Positions 43,246 through 51,296 of a DNA stretch of 64,000 nt are shown piece after piece. The DNA comes from Pseudomonadota bacterium. Lineage in GTDB: Bacteria; Pseudomonadota; Gammaproteobacteria; Burkholderiales; Burkholderiaceae_B. The notes beneath the pieces are model-generated. The model saw nothing but the letters and a program-made list of their open reading frames with translations, was not told the origin of the DNA and made no database searches. The position numbers and the translations under genes are program-made. The stretch spans positions 481,535 through 545,534 of the forward strand of contig JAFAEO010000073.1 of assembly GCA_023423975.1 (NCBI GenBank). The letters are read 5' to 3'. The stretch's first letter is position 1; each line of letters opens with the position of its first letter.

Positions 43246-45087
43246 TCAACTAACTTCAGTGGCTGGGGCACGAGGCGGGGTCTGCTCATGAAACCCTTTG
43301 GTCAATTCCAGCGCCTGTCGCTCGAACAACCGCCGATACAACCCACCTTCGAGCCGAATCAAGGACTCATGCCTGCCCTCTTCAATGACCCTGCCCTTTT
43401 CCAGCACCAGCAATCGATCCAGCGTGCGCACCGTGGATAAGCGGTGCGCAATTACAAGTGTGGTACGACCAACCATCAGGCGTTCCATGGCCTGCTGAAT
43501 GAGCACTTCGCTTTCACTATCCAGGCTGGCCGTTGCCTCGTCAAGAATCAGGATAGGACAATCGGCAAGAAAAGCGCGTGCAATGGCAATACGCTGACGT
43601 TCCCCGCCAGACAGCTTGACCCCTCTTTCTCCAACCAGCGTTGCATACCCTTTGGGCAAGGTGGTAATAAAGTCATGGGCACTGGCCAGCCTTGCTGCCA
43701 TCTCAATCTCGGCCTGACTGGCATCGGGCCGCGCATAGGCAATATTTTCCGCCAGCGATCGATGAAACAGGATGGGCTCCTGCTGCACAATGGCGATCTG
43801 GTTGCGTAACGATGCCTGCGTCGCATGCGCGATGTCCTGCCCGTCGATGCAAATACGCCCCTGATTCAGATCATACAGCCGCTGAATCAGTTTCACGAAG
43901 GTTGATTTACCCGAACCCGATTGGCCTACCAGGCCAATCCGTTCGCCTGCAGCGATCGTCATTGAAAAGTTGGCAAACAGCGGTGTTACATGATCTCCAT
44001 AGCGAAACGACACGTTCTCGAATCGGATCTGACCGTCCCGGATGACGATCGGCACTGACTGTGCACGGTCGTCCACGCCAATAGCCTGCGCCTCAAGTCC
44101 GACCAACTCTTCCATGTCATTGACAGCTCGCTGCAAATTGCGAATATGCATACCCACATCACGCAGATACCCCTGCAACATGAAAAACATCGTAAGTGCA
44201 AATGCAATATCGCCGACACTGGCCTCGTTCCTGCCCCACAGGAACAATGCTACCCCGAGAATCGCCGTCTGCAGGACAACCAGCAAGAAACCCTGCACAC
44301 CACCATTGATCGTGCCGCGTATCCAGGTTCGGCGTGTGCGATGCCGCCATTTGTCGATGACACGGATAAGCCGTGCTTCCTCCCGGTGCTCAGCGCCGAA
44401 TGCCTTGACGACTGAATTACAACTGATCGCATCGGCCAGCGCCCCACCCATCCTGGTATCCCAGGTATTGGCCAGGCTGGCGGCCGGCGCCACATAAGCC
44501 AGCGACAGGAAAATGGTAACGCCGATATAGATGACCGAACCGAGCCCGACCACCAGACCCATAATTGGCCATTGGATGCTCAGCAGAAGGGTCGAACCCA
44601 CCAGCATAACAATTGAAGGCAATAGCGCCACCAGCAAGGTATCGTTCAGCAAATCAATCGCCCACATGCCACGGGTGACTTTTCTGACGGTAGAGCCGGC
44701 AAAGCTATTGGCATGCCAATCCGTGGAAAAGCGCTGTACACGGTGGAATGCGTCAGACGCAATTTCGCTCATCATTTTTAATGTGAGCGCGATGATATTC
44801 AGGAATGTCAGTTCCCGACACAAGGTCCCGCTCAGCCCCAGCGCCGTCAGCACCCAGAATGCCAACATGGCAGCGTCCCAGGCAACAGTGGCGCTTAGCG
44901 CATTCGAGGCCACCGCGTCGATCAACCTCCCTGCGTATAATGGAGTGAGCACGTCGGCTACGGCTGATAGCAGCACCAGGCCTGCTATCAGCAAGATACG
45001 CAAGGGCTGCTTGCGCCAGTGAGAAAGAGTAAAAGACAATACGCTTCGAAAAGCGTGACCACGAAAATCAAGTTTTTTCTGAATCAT
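43246..45087 (-). CDS. ABC-type exporter, fused permease and ATPase (MsbA/MdlB-like)
   Basis: A 613-residue half-transporter. Six predicted helices occupy about residues 15-320, then the ATPase has Walker A GQSGSGKST, signature LSGGERQRIAIARA, Walker B PILILDEATASLD and the switch histidine in IAHRLSTV. The ATG at 45087 is chosen because the N-terminal part before it has no family resemblance. It acts as a homodimer unless a partner lies elsewhere. It stands alone, so the exported compound (lipid, drug or peptide) is unknown. Confidence 0.93.
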   Translation of the reverse strand: MIQKKLDFRGHAFRSVLSFTLSHWRKQPLRILLIAGLVLLSAVADVLTPLYAGRLIDAVASNALSATVAWDAAMLAFWVLTALGLSGTLCRELTFLNIIALTLKMMSEIASDAFHRVQRFSTDWHANSFAGSTVRKVTRGMWAIDLLNDTLLVALLPSIVMLVGSTLLLSIQWPIMGLVVGLGSVIYIGVTIFLSLAYVAPAASLANTWDTRMGGALADAISCNSVVKAFGAEHREEARLIRVIDKWRHRTRRTWIRGTINGGVQGFLLVVLQTAILGVALFLWGRNEASVGDIAFALTMFFMLQGYLRDVGMHIRNLQRAVNDMEELVGLEAQAIGVDDRAQSVPIVIRDGQIRFENVSFRYGDHVTPLFANFSMTIAAGERIGLVGQSGSGKSTFVKLIQRLYDLNQGRICIDGQDIAHATQASLRNQIAIVQQEPILFHRSLAENIAYARPDASQAEIEMAARLASAHDFITTLPKGYATLVGERGVKLSGGERQRIAIARAFLADCPILILDEATASLDSESEVLIQQAMERLMVGRTTLVIAHRLSTVRTLDRLLVLEKGRVIEEGRHESLIRLEGGLYRRLFERQALELTKGFHEQTPPRAPATEVS

Positions 45088-45594
45088 TGATGACACCCCG
45101 GACGCCTTGTGGGCCTCCGGCATTCCATAAGTGAGAATATTGACGACGACAGGCAATCGCCCCGAACGCATCGGAGTGCAGAATGCTGCGCTTTAAATTT
45201 GAGGCTGCGTCTTTGAGTTGAGCGCCGACCTAAATGAGAAGCAACTTAATGTTGCAGATCCCAGAGCGGGAAAAAGTTATGTGCTGCTGCCATTGACTGA
45301 CTCCCTTTAGGTGGTATTTGACAAATAGAAATGGCCGATTGTGTATATCGGTCCGCAAATATTAGCTGACTAATTATTGTCTGACAAGCACCACGCCAGG
45401 GTTGGCGTTGTCTGCACACAACGGATAGGGTGGGTCCGATCAGGAAGTTGTATCGCTGAAAATTTTATCCATGTGCGCTGCTGCCGGACATATTGACTTC
45501 CCAAGCTTATGCTGCAGCACTTGACAACGACTACCACTTTTTTTACCACAAAGGAGAGAATAGCGATCTTCGCAGTAATGCCTACCAGCTGCGC
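45088..45594. other. Non-coding stretch between ABC exporter and antitoxin genes
   Basis: About 500 bases. A six-pair hairpin (ACGCCA, GGGT, TGGCGT at 45393-45408) is the only clear structure. No gene motifs are visible on either strand. Confidence 0.45.
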
Positions 45595-45882
45595 TTAAGC
45601 AGCGTGCTTGACTGTGAGCTGAACACCAAGCGCTTTCATAACCGCCAGTGTATTTTTTAGCGTGGGGTTACCCCGCGCACTGAATGATCGGTGAAGCTGC
45701 TCGCGAGAAAGACCAGTTTCCTCTGCAATCTGCGCCATACCTTTTGCTCGCGCCACTATTGCTAGAGCTTTAGCAATGTAGCCGGAATCCCCGGTTTCCA
45801 GCGCATCGGCCATGAAAAGAACTATATCCTCGTCGGTTTCCAGCACTGAGGCTGGATCATATTTAGTGAATTTTTCAGCCAT
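45595..45882 (-). CDS. HigA-like antitoxin (XRE-type), partner toxin not seen
   Basis: A 95-residue protein. KFTKYDPASVLETDEDIVLF is the usual N-terminal block of addiction-module antidotes paired with HigB/RelE-like toxins, and MAQIAEETGLSREQLHRSFS then NPTLKNTLAVMKALGVQL is the HTH. The ATG at 45882 is the family start; the open frame reaches 45939. In this family the toxin gene normally lies just upstream, but the 195 bases before it contain no toxin signature in any frame. It may be an orphan that silences a toxin elsewhere, or a decaying module. Confidence 0.85.
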   Translation of the reverse strand: MAEKFTKYDPASVLETDEDIVLFMADALETGDSGYIAKALAIVARAKGMAQIAEETGLSREQLHRSFSARGNPTLKNTLAVMKALGVQLTVKHAA

Positions 45883-46076
45883 TTTGCGCGCTCCATTCTT
45901 TAAATCCAATCCCGTCGTCAGGCAAACAATTAGGTGCATTTGCCTGAAATCCGCTCATATCAAGAGTTTTGAACCCGGATACGGCTGCGTCATGTGTGTT
46001 GCCTTTAAGGGCACAAATGAGCGATGAACGAATTTGGCGAATTTCATATCCGATCCTAACTAATGAACCCGCTCCC

Positions 46077-47003
46077 TCATTTTTGTAGGACAGGTGTTTC
46101 AAGATGATGATTGGGTTGGCTCAGAACCTTTTTACACCAGCCGTAAAAAACGCGCACTGAAGGTGGAAGATATCTGTTTTGCGGATATACCAGTGACAAA
46201 GGTAAATCAAAAGAGAGGTCTTGCATGCAGGAAACAAGCGCTCCGCACTGCACATAGGGCTTAACCAGATAGCTGGCAACGCGAATTAATCCAAGACCCT
46301 GTATTCCGGCCTGAATATATGCATCCGTATCATCGACTATCAGAGTTTCATTCATACGGAGCGCGTAATCTTCCTCATCAAGCGTAAAAAACCAGTCGGC
46401 AGTTCGCCCTGTGCGGTGGTTCAGATAGCCAACAGCGCGATGCTTATCCAGATCATCTAAAGTCTCCGGCTTGCCATAGATATCAATATATGTCGGAGAT
46501 GCAAAAACCGCCCACTTAAAATTCACGAGAGGTCGTGCAACCAGCGTTGTTGAATCTTCGATCCTGCCGGTACGAATGACGCAGTCATACCCATCCTGGA
46601 TGATATCTTCCACGTTATCGCTTGAACAAAGTATTAACTCCAGCTCAGGATACTGATGCAGAAATTCCGTGAGGCTGGGAATAATGCAATGTCTGGCCAG
46701 AGACTGCGGCATCCCCACTTTAAAACGGCCTTTGGGCTGTGCAGATCTACCGGGAAATGAAGATTCCATTGTCGAGATATCAGCTAGTAATCTTTTGCAC
46801 TCCTCGTAATAACGTCGACCATCTGCGGTCACACTGAGTTTGCGAGTGGTACGCTGGAGAAGTTGGATCCCGAGCCAGGACTCCAGGTCCTTTATCACCC
46901 GGGATACTGTTGAACGCGGCAGCCCAAGTACTTCTGCTGCCCTGGCAAAGCTATGGGCATCCACCACACAAACATAAACCTGCATTGATTCCAGCTTATC
47001 CAT
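46077..47003 (-). CDS. LysR-type regulator divergent from NmrA-like gene
   Basis: A 308-residue LysR protein of the CrgA-like group. HTH: MQVYVCVVDAHSFARAAEVL then GLPRSTVSRVIKDLESWLGI; effector domain from about residue 90 (GRFKVGMPQSLARHCIIP). Divergent from an NAD(P)-binding oxidoreductase gene with a 21-base symmetric site in the 143-base gap, the standard arrangement for a LysR protein and its single target. Confidence 0.93.
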   Translation of the reverse strand: MDKLESMQVYVCVVDAHSFARAAEVLGLPRSTVSRVIKDLESWLGIQLLQRTTRKLSVTADGRRYYEECKRLLADISTMESSFPGRSAQPKGRFKVGMPQSLARHCIIPSLTEFLHQYPELELILCSSDNVEDIIQDGYDCVIRTGRIEDSTTLVARPLVNFKWAVFASPTYIDIYGKPETLDDLDKHRAVGYLNHRTGRTADWFFTLDEEDYALRMNETLIVDDTDAYIQAGIQGLGLIRVASYLVKPYVQCGALVSCMQDLSFDLPLSLVYPQNRYLPPSVRVFYGWCKKVLSQPNHHLETPVLQK

Positions 47004-47061
47004 AATCTTTCCGTGCCTGAAGTCGTTGATTATCCCATTTTTGCGAACAGTTTAACCTGTA

Positions 47062-47082
47062 TTCATCATCTTATCGAATGAA
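47062..47082. promoter_or_regulatory. LysR-type T-N11-A site
   Basis: TTCAT, eleven bases, ATGAA: five-base inverted arms with the spacing of the T-N11-A motif of LysR regulators. It lies 59 bases upstream of the LysR start and 65 upstream of the NmrA-like start, where it could serve both genes. Confidence 0.55.
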
Positions 47083-47146
47083 GAACACTGCTATAGACTT
47101 GCCTTAATCTAAGAAAATATGCTGCTTATCAACATGAGAGTTAAAA

Positions 47147-48076
47147 ATGAAAGAACATGATTTCAATACCGCTAACAAGGTATTAGTACTAGGAACGGGA
47201 CAATTGGGAGTCGCTGTACTGGAGCACCTGGTCCCGGCAGTAACGCAACTAAATGGCATTGTCTCCGTCATCGTGTCGCCCGCTTCCTGGGATAAACAAG
47301 GCAAACTGCTGTCCGATATTAATCAAAAACTGGCTGATGCCGGGGCGGAATTTATCTCTGTTGACGTCGCGGCCAGCACGGTTGAATCGTTAAAAACCCA
47401 CTTTGCAGATTTCGATACCGTTATCAATTGCATGGGTTTTGTCGCTGGAGCGGGCACACAGATAAAGATTACGCGCGCAGTACTAGAGGCTGGCGTAAGT
47501 CGATACTTCCCCTGGCAGTTTGGTGTTAATTACGATGTAGTCGGCAAAGGAAGCGGTCAACCGGTCTGGGACGAGCAATATGACGTTAGGATGCTACTGC
47601 GGGAACAAAACACGACAGAATGGGTGATTGTTTCAACCGGCATGTTTACCAGTTTTCTCTTTGAGCCGGCATTCGATGTGGTGAATTTATCCGAAAAAAC
47701 TATCAACGCACTCGGAGGATGGGACACGCAGGTCACCGTTACGTCACCTGCGGATATTGGTCGACTGACCACTGACATTTATTTGCATGAGCCTCCAATT
47801 GTGAACGAAGTGGTATTTGTCGCGGGTGAAACAACCTCTTATGGGAGACTGGCGCAAACGGTCGAGCACGTGACAAAACAAACCTTTACTAAAGGCATAC
47901 TTACCTTGCCCACGCTACACGAAGCACTGCGTTCAAATCCGGATGACCAAATGCTTCGCTATCGTGCAGCATTTGCCCGTGGAGATGGGATGTGGTGGCC
48001 AATGAATGACACGTACAATGCAAAAAATAAGATTCAAACCCAGAATATTGAATCCTGGCTTAGGGCATTTATTTAA
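47147..48076 (+). CDS. NmrA/isoflavone-reductase-like NAD(P)-binding oxidoreductase
   Basis: A 309-residue atypical short-chain dehydrogenase. The N-terminus VLVLGTGQLGVAVLEHL (residues 12-28) is the glycine-rich dinucleotide site; ISVDVAASTVESLKTHFADF and VINCMGFVAGAGTQ fit the NmrA-type Rossmann core, and RYFPWQFGVNYD is the family block. Members reduce aromatic or phenylpropanoid compounds or merely sense the NADP state. Control by the divergent LysR regulator points to an inducible reductase for some small molecule or stress. Substrate unknown. Confidence 0.88.
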   Translation: MKEHDFNTANKVLVLGTGQLGVAVLEHLVPAVTQLNGIVSVIVSPASWDKQGKLLSDINQKLADAGAEFISVDVAASTVESLKTHFADFDTVINCMGFVAGAGTQIKITRAVLEAGVSRYFPWQFGVNYDVVGKGSGQPVWDEQYDVRMLLREQNTTEWVIVSTGMFTSFLFEPAFDVVNLSEKTINALGGWDTQVTVTSPADIGRLTTDIYLHEPPIVNEVVFVAGETTSYGRLAQTVEHVTKQTFTKGILTLPTLHEALRSNPDDQMLRYRAAFARGDGMWWPMNDTYNAKNKIQTQNIESWLRAFI

Positions 48077-48412
48077 TGAATTGACCCTTTCAGGGCGCTA
48101 TTTGGAGGCTGCATACTGGGGGCTGCATACGAATCGGAGACGATCTTTACCGGCAAAGCATCATGGAGATGCTTTCGCATCGTGCGTATGGGTTTAGAAA
48201 TTTTGAGAATTACCGGCCGAGGGCCTTGGCCCAGTGCGGTTGGAATGGCGTGATTAATCGAGTTCGGTGAATACCTGCCGCCGATTAAGGGGTAGAGCCC
48301 CAATCCCCGATTTTGGCGTAGAGCCTCCCCTCTTTTAACCCATCACCTGCTGCTTCAAAGCGCCGAGGTGGCATAACTAATAACCACGACTAACACTATA
48401 ACCACCAAATTC
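48077..48412. other. Non-coding stretch with repeat remnants
   Basis: About 335 bases between the NmrA-like gene and tRNA-Arg. It contains two copies of GGCTGCATAC (48109-48128) and two 19-base repeats resembling insertion-sequence ends (listed separately). No gene is apparent. Confidence 0.5.
48281..48325. repeat. Two imperfect 19-base direct repeats, possible insertion-sequence end
   Basis: CCGATTAAGGGGTAGAGCC (48281-48299) and CCGATTTTGGCGTAGAGCC (48307-48325) match at 16 of 19 positions and start 26 bases apart. Repeated motifs of about 20 bases near a terminus are typical of IS21-family ends, where they bind the transposase. No transposase gene is present, so this would be a remnant; the nearby tRNA gene fits an old integration point. 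Confidence 0.45.
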
Positions 48413-48487
48413 TGGCGCCTCCGACAGGAATCGAACCTGTATCAAGAGCTTCGGAAACTCTTATTCTATCCATTGAACTACGGAGAC
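48413..48487 (-). tRNA. tRNA-Arg (anticodon CCG)
   Basis: The reverse strand folds as a full cloverleaf: acceptor GTCTCCG with CGGAGGC, D-arm GTTC...GAAT, anticodon arm AGAGT-TTCCGAA-GCTCT with anticodon CCG, T-arm ACAGG-TTCGATT-CCTGT, discriminator G and an encoded CCA (48413-48415). It decodes CGG. Seventy-two bases without CCA, no intron, and a short variable loop as expected for arginine. Confidence 0.96.
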
Positions 48488-48753
48488 ATTCAACCAAGTC
48501 CGCTATTTTACCCTATTGTGCAGATTCCTGTAAGTCCCGGACGGTATACTTGCACAGTTAATTTCTGTTTAAAATAAGACACTTTCACCTGTTGCGGGGC
48601 GTATTCACGTACAAAACAAGGTGACAATCGTTATAATCCAACATTACTTATTATTTCACTTTCGGGGGGAAAGGGCATGGTCCGGCAGTATGCGAGTCAT
48701 TTGGCTTCTTTTTTTCCATTATTTAACATTGCAATGACCTGTAGGATGTATCT

Positions 48754-49695
48754 ATGAGCGATCAAACAGAACACCACGAAGAACACGATGAACATGTTAG
48801 CCCGATAAAAACGCCTAAACAGCTGATTGTCGTCGTCGTACTCGCGTTCATACTCCCCGTACTTATTATTATCCTGCTGGTCAATGTCGTCAGCTCCGCC
48901 AGTAGTTCTGGCGCGGGTAGCGATACACTGACTGAAGAATCCATTGCCGCCCGTATCGCGCCCGTTGCCAAATACAACACCGCTCCGGTGATTGTTGCCG
49001 CTGCCGATGCAGGTCCGAAAAAAATCAAGACTGGCGAAGAAGTATACAAAAGCCTCTGTATGGGCTGTCATGACACCGGCGTTGCTGGTGCACCTAAATT
49101 CGGCGACAAGGCTGCCTGGGCACCACGCCTTCAAGCAGGTCAGGCTGAAGTCGTCAAACTGGCCATTCATGGCCTGAACGGCATGCCACCAAAAGGCGGC
49201 GATCCAAGCCTGAGCGATCTTGAAGTGGAGCGCGCCGTTGTATATCTGGCCAACCACTCTGGCGGTTCATTCAAGGAACCTGCTTCGCCCGAAGGTGCCG
49301 CTCCTGTTGAAGGCGCCGCTCCTGCTGAAGGTGCTGCTCCTGCTGAAGGCGCCGCTCCTGCTGAAGGCGCCGCTCCTACTGAAGGCGCCGCTCCTGCAGC
49401 TGCAGCGGCGGGCGCTGCTGCCGGTGCCGCAGCGGCTGCTCCGGCAAATGACAAACTCGCCGAAGGCGAAGCACTGTACAAACAGATTTGTTTCGCCTGT
49501 CATGACGCCGGCGTTGCCGGTGCGCCAAAACTGGGTGATAAGGCTGCCTGGGATGCTCGTATTGCAACCGGCATGGACAAGCTTTATGACGCCGCCCTGC
49601 ATGGCTTGAACGCGATGCCGCCCAAAGGCGGATCGTCAGCATCAGATGAGGTTGTCAAGGCTGCGGTTGATTACATGGTCAAATCAGTAAAGTAA
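48754..49695 (+). CDS. Membrane-anchored dihaem cytochrome c (cytochrome c5 family)
   Basis: A 313-residue electron carrier. A single N-terminal helix (about 24-46) anchors it with the haem domains in the periplasm. Two homologous domains follow, with haem sites CMGCH (102-106) and CFACH (246-250) and axial-methionine candidates in GMPPKGG and AMPPKGG. They are joined by a low-complexity linker of six EGAAP-type hexapeptides and an alanine-rich stretch (about 180-230). The two domains share TGVAGAPKFGDKAAW-like sequence, so they arose by duplication. It probably shuttles electrons to a terminal oxidase. It is monocistronic with a strong terminator. Confidence 0.95.
   Translation: MSDQTEHHEEHDEHVSPIKTPKQLIVVVVLAFILPVLIIILLVNVVSSASSSGAGSDTLTEESIAARIAPVAKYNTAPVIVAAADAGPKKIKTGEEVYKSLCMGCHDTGVAGAPKFGDKAAWAPRLQAGQAEVVKLAIHGLNGMPPKGGDPSLSDLEVERAVVYLANHSGGSFKEPASPEGAAPVEGAAPAEGAAPAEGAAPAEGAAPTEGAAPAAAAAGAAAGAAAAAPANDKLAEGEALYKQICFACHDAGVAGAPKLGDKAAWDARIATGMDKLYDAALHGLNAMPPKGGSSASDEVVKAAVDYMVKSVK
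49291..49398. repeat. Six 18-base repeats within the cytochrome gene
   Basis: Six in-frame copies of GAAGGCGCCGCTCCTGCT, differing mostly at third codon positions, encode EGAAPA-type hexapeptides. Near-identity at the DNA level suggests recent slippage or unequal recombination, so copy number may vary between strains. Confidence 0.93.
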
Positions 49696-49719
49696 TCCGC
49701 GACATTGTCGATTGACGTT

Positions 49720-49754
49720 AAAAAGCCCACTTACACAAGTGGGCTTTTTGTTTT
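49720..49754. terminator. Strong bidirectional terminator
   Basis: AAAAAGCCCACTT, four bases, AAGTGGGCTTTTT: thirteen perfect pairs flanked by A and T runs on both sides. It lies 25 bases after the cytochrome stop and serves the convergent CoA-transferase gene as well. Confidence 0.93.
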
Positions 49755-49909
49755 GGGTAAAGACTATTATTACCCGTGAGGCTTGTTGCTGGTTGCCGGT
49801 ATGCCACTTACTATTGGCAGGGTGCAGCGCGCATCCGGGGCCACCATCTTTTTCCCGCCAGCAAAGGCGCGCAAGGCCAGACTGCAGGCATACAGCGTGC
49901 CCGTGCCGC

Positions 49910-51133
49910 TTACTTGCCCAGCAATGTCGCGATCTGTTCGTCGCTCCACCCTAATTCCTCTCGGAGGATATCCTCGGAATGCTGACCCAGCATGGGCGGT
50001 GCACTGCGATACTGAATGGGCGTGTCGGAAAAACGCATGGGACTGGCCGTCATGGGCGTAGTTCCCGCCACAGGGTGCGGCAGCTCCAGTTTCATCTGCC
50101 GCGCGATCACTTGCGGATCTGCGTATACCTGGTCAATCGTGTTGATCGGTCCGGCTGGGATATTGCTGGCTTCCAGATCGGCCAGCCAGGTATCGCGCTT
50201 GCGGGTTTTCATGACGGACGCCAGCAATGGAATGAGTGAATCGCGATTGACAACCCTGCCGGCATTTTTTCGGTAGCGCTCATCTTCAACCAGCTCCGGC
50301 ATATTGATCAGGCGGCAGAACGAGGCAAACTGTGTGTCGTTGCCTACCGCCAGGATAAGGTGGCCGTCTTCAACTTCAAATACCTGATAAGGCACCAGAT
50401 TTTGATGTGCATTACCGGCACGCTTGGGCACCTGGCCAGATGTCATGTAATTAAGGTTCTGATTAGCCAGCATTGCCACCTGGCAATCGAGCAGCGCCAT
50501 GTCAATGTATTGTCCCAGGCCGCTGCTGTGGCGTTCATTTAATGCCGCAAGAATGGCAACGCTTGCATACATGCCTGTCATCAAGTCCGACACCGCCACG
50601 CCGGCCTTCTGGGGTCCGCCACCTGGCAAATCGTCGTGTTCTCCGGTAATGCTCATCAGACCACCCATACCCTGAATAATATAGTCATAGCCCGGGCGAG
50701 TGGCATACGGTCCCGTTTGTCCGAATCCGGTAATGGAGCAATAAATAAGTCGCGGATTGATCTGCTTGAGGCTGGCGTAGTCGAGCCCGTATTTTTTCAA
50801 ACCACCCACTTTGTAGTTTTCCACGACAATATCGGCTTTGGCCGCCAGCGCCAGAACGACCTCTCGCCCCGCATCCGTAGTGAAATCGAGCGCCAGTGAG
50901 CGTTTATTGCGGTTCGCAGAAAGGTAGTAGGCCGCCTCGCTGGTGTCCGCTCCGTGTTCATCTTTCAGATATGGAGGCCCCCAACCACGCGTGTCATCAC
51001 CACTACCCGGACGTTCCACCTTGATGACATCAGCGCCCAGGTCGGCCAGATTCTGGGTACACCATGGACCCGCCAGAACGCGTGTCAGATCAAGTACCCT
51101 GATGTTCGCCAATGGCGCCATACGCTGTGTCAT
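49910..51133 (-). CDS. CaiB/BaiF family (class III) CoA-transferase
   Basis: A 407-residue enzyme that moves CoA between carboxylic acids. The N-terminus has VLDLTRVLAGPWCTQNLADL and GADVIKVERPGSGDDTRGWG, the family opening; the catalytic aspartate is Asp183 in GVAVSDLMTGMYA. It stands alone between the cytochrome and helicase genes, so donor and acceptor acids cannot be deduced; succinyl-CoA:dicarboxylate transferases are the closest functional group by general appearance. Confidence 0.93.
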   Translation of the reverse strand: MTQRMAPLANIRVLDLTRVLAGPWCTQNLADLGADVIKVERPGSGDDTRGWGPPYLKDEHGADTSEAAYYLSANRNKRSLALDFTTDAGREVVLALAAKADIVVENYKVGGLKKYGLDYASLKQINPRLIYCSITGFGQTGPYATRPGYDYIIQGMGGLMSITGEHDDLPGGGPQKAGVAVSDLMTGMYASVAILAALNERHSSGLGQYIDMALLDCQVAMLANQNLNYMTSGQVPKRAGNAHQNLVPYQVFEVEDGHLILAVGNDTQFASFCRLINMPELVEDERYRKNAGRVVNRDSLIPLLASVMKTRKRDTWLADLEASNIPAGPINTIDQVYADPQVIARQMKLELPHPVAGTTPMTASPMRFSDTPIQYRSAPPMLGQHSEDILREELGWSDEQIATLLGK

Positions 51134-51296
51134 TTTCCTGCTTCTCCGTATTCAAATTTCAGATTATGCTGACGCCGCCGGCCAACACATGTCAAACGTG
51201 ATAAATTTCCAGAAATGGCTACCAGCCCTGCACGGCGCGAGGAACATGGTAACGCCAGCAGAAAGACCAGCGGCCCGGCTGCCTGGGGCTTACATT

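Noticed and set aside
43092..43289. Reverse open frame of 65 codons after the ABC exporter
   Set aside because: Covers the hairpin region and overlaps the exporter C-terminus in another frame; no ribosome site.
48073..48303. Reverse open frame of 76 codons near tRNA-Arg
   Set aside because: Runs through the repeat elements, has no ribosome site and no recognisable motif.
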